The notes under the pieces: generated by a model | Databases searched by the model: none | Told to the model about the DNA's origin: nothing | The model's input: only the letters and a program-made list of their open reading frames with translations | Translations under genes and position numbers: made by a program | Part shown: in pieces, positions 63,733 to 64,000 of the stretch | How positions within the stretch are numbered: the stretch's first letter is position 1 | Layout: every line of letters begins with the position of its first letter | From: Porphyrobacter sp. AAP82 | GTDB taxonomy: Bacteria; Pseudomonadota; Alphaproteobacteria; Sphingomonadales; Sphingomonadaceae | DNA length: 64,000 nt | Reading direction: 5' to 3' | Assembly: GCF_000331285.1 (NCBI RefSeq) | Contig: NZ_ANFX01000013.1 | Location: 62,001-126,000 of the forward strand

Positions 63733-64000
63733 TCAATGCACGAAGCGGGCGACCACGTCGCGGTAGCTCCGCGACACCTTCACCTCCGCGCCCGAATCCA
63801 GCACCAGGAAGCATTCGCCGTTGGTGTAGGGTTTCACCTGCCGCACCAGATCGAGGTTGACGATCGTGCTGCGGTGCACGCGCTGGAACTTGCGCGGATC
63901 GAGGCGGCGTTCGAGGTCCTTCATCGTCTCGCGCAGCACCAGCGAATTGTCGCCGGTCGAGATGATCATGTAATCGCCAGCCGCTTCGATGTGTTCGATC
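63733..64000 (-). CDS. LytTR-family DNA-binding regulator, 5' part outside the window
   Basis: The frame is open to the right edge, so the N-terminus is missing. Visible residues include IEHIEAAGDYMIISTGDN, then LRETMKDLERRLDPRKFQRVHRSTIVNLDLVRQV and GAEVKVSRSYRDVV, the three-part LytTR fold. Whether a receiver domain precedes it cannot be seen. It probably controls nearby genes outside the window. Confidence 0.85.
   Translation of the reverse strand, partial: IEHIEAAGDYMIISTGDNSLVLRETMKDLERRLDPRKFQRVHRSTIVNLDLVRQVKPYTNGECFLVLDSGAEVKVSRSYRDVVARFVH

Overview
The window is high-GC, gene-dense chromosomal DNA of an alphaproteobacterium. The gene content suggests Sphingomonadales, probably an Erythrobacteraceae relative: an intracellular PHA depolymerase of the Cys-nucleophile type, DUF3576-leuS-lptE-holA, a suf operon carrying a DUF559 gene, divergent purD/xseA, and small alphaproteobacterial families such as DUF2093. 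This placement is inferred from gene content; no rRNA or tRNA gene was found.

Layout. 1-7692: the 3' part of ribA, a beta-helix exported protein, two small lipoproteins, and a four-gene acyl-CoA cluster (acyl-CoA dehydrogenase, family III CoA-transferase, thiolase, hotdog hydratase) whose last three genes overlap. 7724-14972: PPK2, phenylalanine 4-hydroxylase, a small membrane protein, uppP, an M13 peptidase with a clear terminator, and an ABC exporter. 15154-21845: PHA depolymerase, an exported serine hydrolase, a GMC oxidoreductase, then ung coupled to an enoyl-CoA hydratase. 21927-29931: an envelope-rich block with RNase D-lptC-lptA on the plus strand facing a polyprenyl glycosylphosphotransferase, and DUF3576-leuS-lptE-holA on the minus strand. 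30254-36546: a putative outer-membrane protein, acetoacetyl-CoA reductase, two hypotheticals, a membrane-anchored LuxR/DUF4019 protein, an MFS transporter and an AT-richer orphan gene that looks like a PD-(D/E)XK nuclease. 36566-42196: hypothetical, acyl-CoA synthetase, gamma-glutamyltransferase and pyrD. 42197-42610 holds a strong intrinsic terminator with no gene in front of it, so an unannotated small RNA is likely. 42611-43409 is a frameshifted AraC-type regulator.

43493-50720 is a long suf operon: Rrf2/IscR-type regulator, sufB, a small membrane ORF, a DUF559 protein, sufC, sufD, sufS, a SufT-like protein, a GNAT, sufA and a coiled-coil ORF. Nearly every junction overlaps by 1-4 bases. 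The exception is sufB/next gene, where an 83-bp palindromic element sits between two perfect 20-bp copies of the sufB 3' end. A 10-bp perfect inverted repeat lies at the predicted start of transcription of the regulator.

50717-64000: a protein with an internal duplication, EI24-like and adenosine-kinase genes, a cytochrome c, purD and xseA whose start codons share two bases, DUF2093, a phytase-like esterase, rpmB with its own promoter, a terminator-like leader and a terminator, tadA, the nadC operon with RNase T2, a long inverted repeat, and the C-terminal end of a LytTR regulator that runs off the window.

Beyond the genes, the most notable structures are a 91-bp repeat present twice (1186 and 37339), always just after the stop codon of a minus-strand gene; the suf palindromic insertion with its 20-bp duplication; the 25-bp inverted repeat at 63596-63727; and the candidate small RNA near 42315-42434.
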